Origin: UBA10649 sp963755335
GTDB taxonomy: Bacteria > Actinomycetota > Actinomycetes > S36-B12
Assembly: GCA_963755335.1 (NCBI GenBank)
Contig: CAVWJW010000002.1
Coordinates: 620,001 to 684,000, forward strand
Direction of reading: 5' to 3'
DNA length: 64,000 nucleotides
A program made the position numbers and the translations under genes. Position 1 is the stretch's first letter. The number at the start of each line of letters is the position of its first letter. Shown one piece after another: positions 63,209 to 64,000 of the stretch. The notes beneath the pieces were generated by a model that was not told where the DNA came from, did not search any database, and worked only from the letters and a program-made list of their open reading frames with translations.

Positions 63209-63727
63209 ATGGGTCTCTTCCGGCACGGTGACGACGCTCCCCGCCTGCGCTTTCGGATGCGCGAGAAGGTCATGTCGATCGGCGACGACGAGTGGATCGA
63301 GGACGGCGACGGCAACCGCATCTACAAGGTGAACGGCAAGGCCATGCGGATGCGCGACACCATGGCCCTCGAGGACACGCACGGCAAGGAGGTGGCGTGG
63401 ATCCAGGAGCCGATGGTTCACCTGCGCGACTCGATGAACATCACCGTCGGCGATCGGCATGCCACCGTCAAGAAGAAGATGATCTCGATCCGAGACAAGT
63501 TCATCGTCGAGGTCGAGGGGGGCCCGGACTACGAGGCCCACGGCAACCTCGTCGATCATGAGTACGAGATTGAGCGCGACGGCCAGACCGTGGCCTGGGT
63601 GTCGAAGAAGTGGTTCCGCATGCGGGAGACCTACGGCATCGAGATCGCCGAGGATCAAGACACCGTGCTGCTGCTGTGCGTCACCGTCTGCATCGACAGC
63701 ATGAACCTGGCTAGTCGCAGACGGTAG
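63209..63727 (+). CDS. LURP-one-related (tubby/scramblase-like) protein
   Basis: A 172-residue protein of the LURP-one-related family (PF04525). Alternating strands such as LRFRMREKVMSIGDDEWI, GNRIYKVNGKAMRMRDTMAL, KKKMISIRDKFIVEVEGGPD and WVSKKWFRMRETYGIEI form the expected beta barrel around a central helix (DTVLLLCVTVCIDSM) near the C-terminus. The fold is shared with tubby and phospholipid scramblases. Function in bacteria is unknown. It follows the phosphoesterase gene by 72 bases. Confidence 0.82.
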   Translation: MGLFRHGDDAPRLRFRMREKVMSIGDDEWIEDGDGNRIYKVNGKAMRMRDTMALEDTHGKEVAWIQEPMVHLRDSMNITVGDRHATVKKKMISIRDKFIVEVEGGPDYEAHGNLVDHEYEIERDGQTVAWVSKKWFRMRETYGIEIAEDQDTVLLLCVTVCIDSMNLASRRR

Positions 63728-63789
63728 GAATCACATCGTCACGCCCGCGGTTCGTCCGGGCTGTCCGCGAGACGGCGTCGGGGCCTTCA

Positions 63790-63810
63790 GCGATGGCGTG
63801 TCGCCATCGC
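63790..63810. terminator. Hairpin downstream of the LURP-one gene
   Basis: GCGATGGCG and CGCCATCGC are perfect 9-bp arms with a 3-nt loop, 62 bases past the stop. The other sequence from 63728 to 63954 shows no convincing gene. Confidence 0.45.
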
Positions 63811-63954
63811 GACCGCCCCTCCGACTGGTCCCGGACCGCGACCCCCCGGGAACCGCCAGACGCTGACCGGTCAGAGCCCTTCTCGGCAGGCCTCCCCCAC
63901 TCCGTCTGCGACACGATGGTCGTGGCGGCAGGGCGCCGACGAGGGGATGACGCC

Positions 63955-64000
63955 ATGCCAGGACGCGACCAGGCGGGAAACCGTCGCGCATTCGCGCTGG
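63955..64000 (+). CDS. Start of a further gene, cut by the window end
   Basis: ATG at 63955 with GAGGGG about 10 bases upstream opens a frame beginning MPGRDQAGNRRAFAL that runs out of the window. Only about 15 residues are visible, so no family can be given. It is listed because the ribosome site and spacing look functional. Confidence 0.35.
   Translation, partial: MPGRDQAGNRRAFAL

Noticed and set aside
63711..63956. 81-residue frame on the minus strand at the window end
   Set aside because: Arg-rich composition, no ribosome site and no similarity; it overlaps a hairpin and a better plus-strand start.

Overview
This is a 64-kb, very high-GC stretch of an actinobacterial chromosome. The WhiB protein with its four cysteines, the MarP-type protease, the GlxR-type Crp regulator, the class II (PonA2-type) penicillin-binding protein, the Tad/Ssd pilus locus next to a DUF1998 helicase, and the heavy use of GTG starts all point that way. 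The gene content fits Nocardioidaceae (for example Aeromicrobium- or Nocardioides-like), but no rRNA or species marker is present, so this is inference. Much of 8.8-47.4 kb follows the order of Mycobacterium tuberculosis Rv3644c-Rv3683: holB, tmk, topA, helicase, tad genes, ssd, HAD phosphatase, acs, holin-like protein, EphE-like hydrolase, marP, NUDIX, nth, crp, metallo-beta-lactamase fold, ridA, DUF4177, two ArsA-like ATPases, whiB, ponA2, metallophosphoesterase. The M. tuberculosis comparison is from memory of that genome.

Layout. 0-8.8 kb: tail of adenosine deaminase, a DUF1345 membrane protein, a drug-exporter-type MFS gene behind a DtxR/IdeR-like iron box, a secreted alpha/beta-hydrolase, and a peroxide defence unit (oxyR divergent from ahpC-ahpF). 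8.8-18.7 kb: topA-tmk-holB operon, an MFS-TetR pair, the proton-pumping pyrophosphatase and a STAS protein. 18.7-28.3 kb: DUF1998 helicase, MEKHLA protein, a compact tad/ssd secretion locus on the minus strand, a HAD phosphatase and a zinc alcohol dehydrogenase. 28.3-29.4 kb: an AbiEi-like/DUF559 gene bracketed by two 62-bp, 95% identical direct repeats. 29.4-47.4 kb: the acs-to-ponA2 block with nhaA, a degenerate Fic-like gene and an alpha/beta-hydrolase lacking its nucleophile. 47.4-54.7 kb: an accessory-looking stretch with ACC deaminase, tRNA-Pro, a sulfotransferase, a potassium channel, a methyltransferase, a cupin and unknown envelope proteins. 54.7-60 kb: asd, lysC, recR and dnaX on one strand, with SRP RNA and tRNA-Ser upstream. 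60-64 kb: an MFS gene, a second tRNA-Ser, a phosphoesterase and a LURP-one-related protein.

A pervasive oddity is that at least 21 reading-frame breaks can be placed by protein similarity, and every one is explained by a single extra base. They hit essential genes (topA, holB, dnaX) as well as accessory ones, and nine fall in ahpF alone. The simplest reading is assembly or sequencing error of one insertion type. Coordinates for these genes span the whole broken frame.

The most unusual candidates are the repeat-bracketed DUF559 gene, the degenerate Fic-like protein, the EphE-like protein with Gly in place of its nucleophile, an MFS pump fused to a carboxypeptidase-regulatory-like domain, the 24-bp palindrome between whiB and ponA2, and the recurring shared CTAG at convergent gene ends. 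No insertion sequence, integrase, prophage or CRISPR array was recognised.
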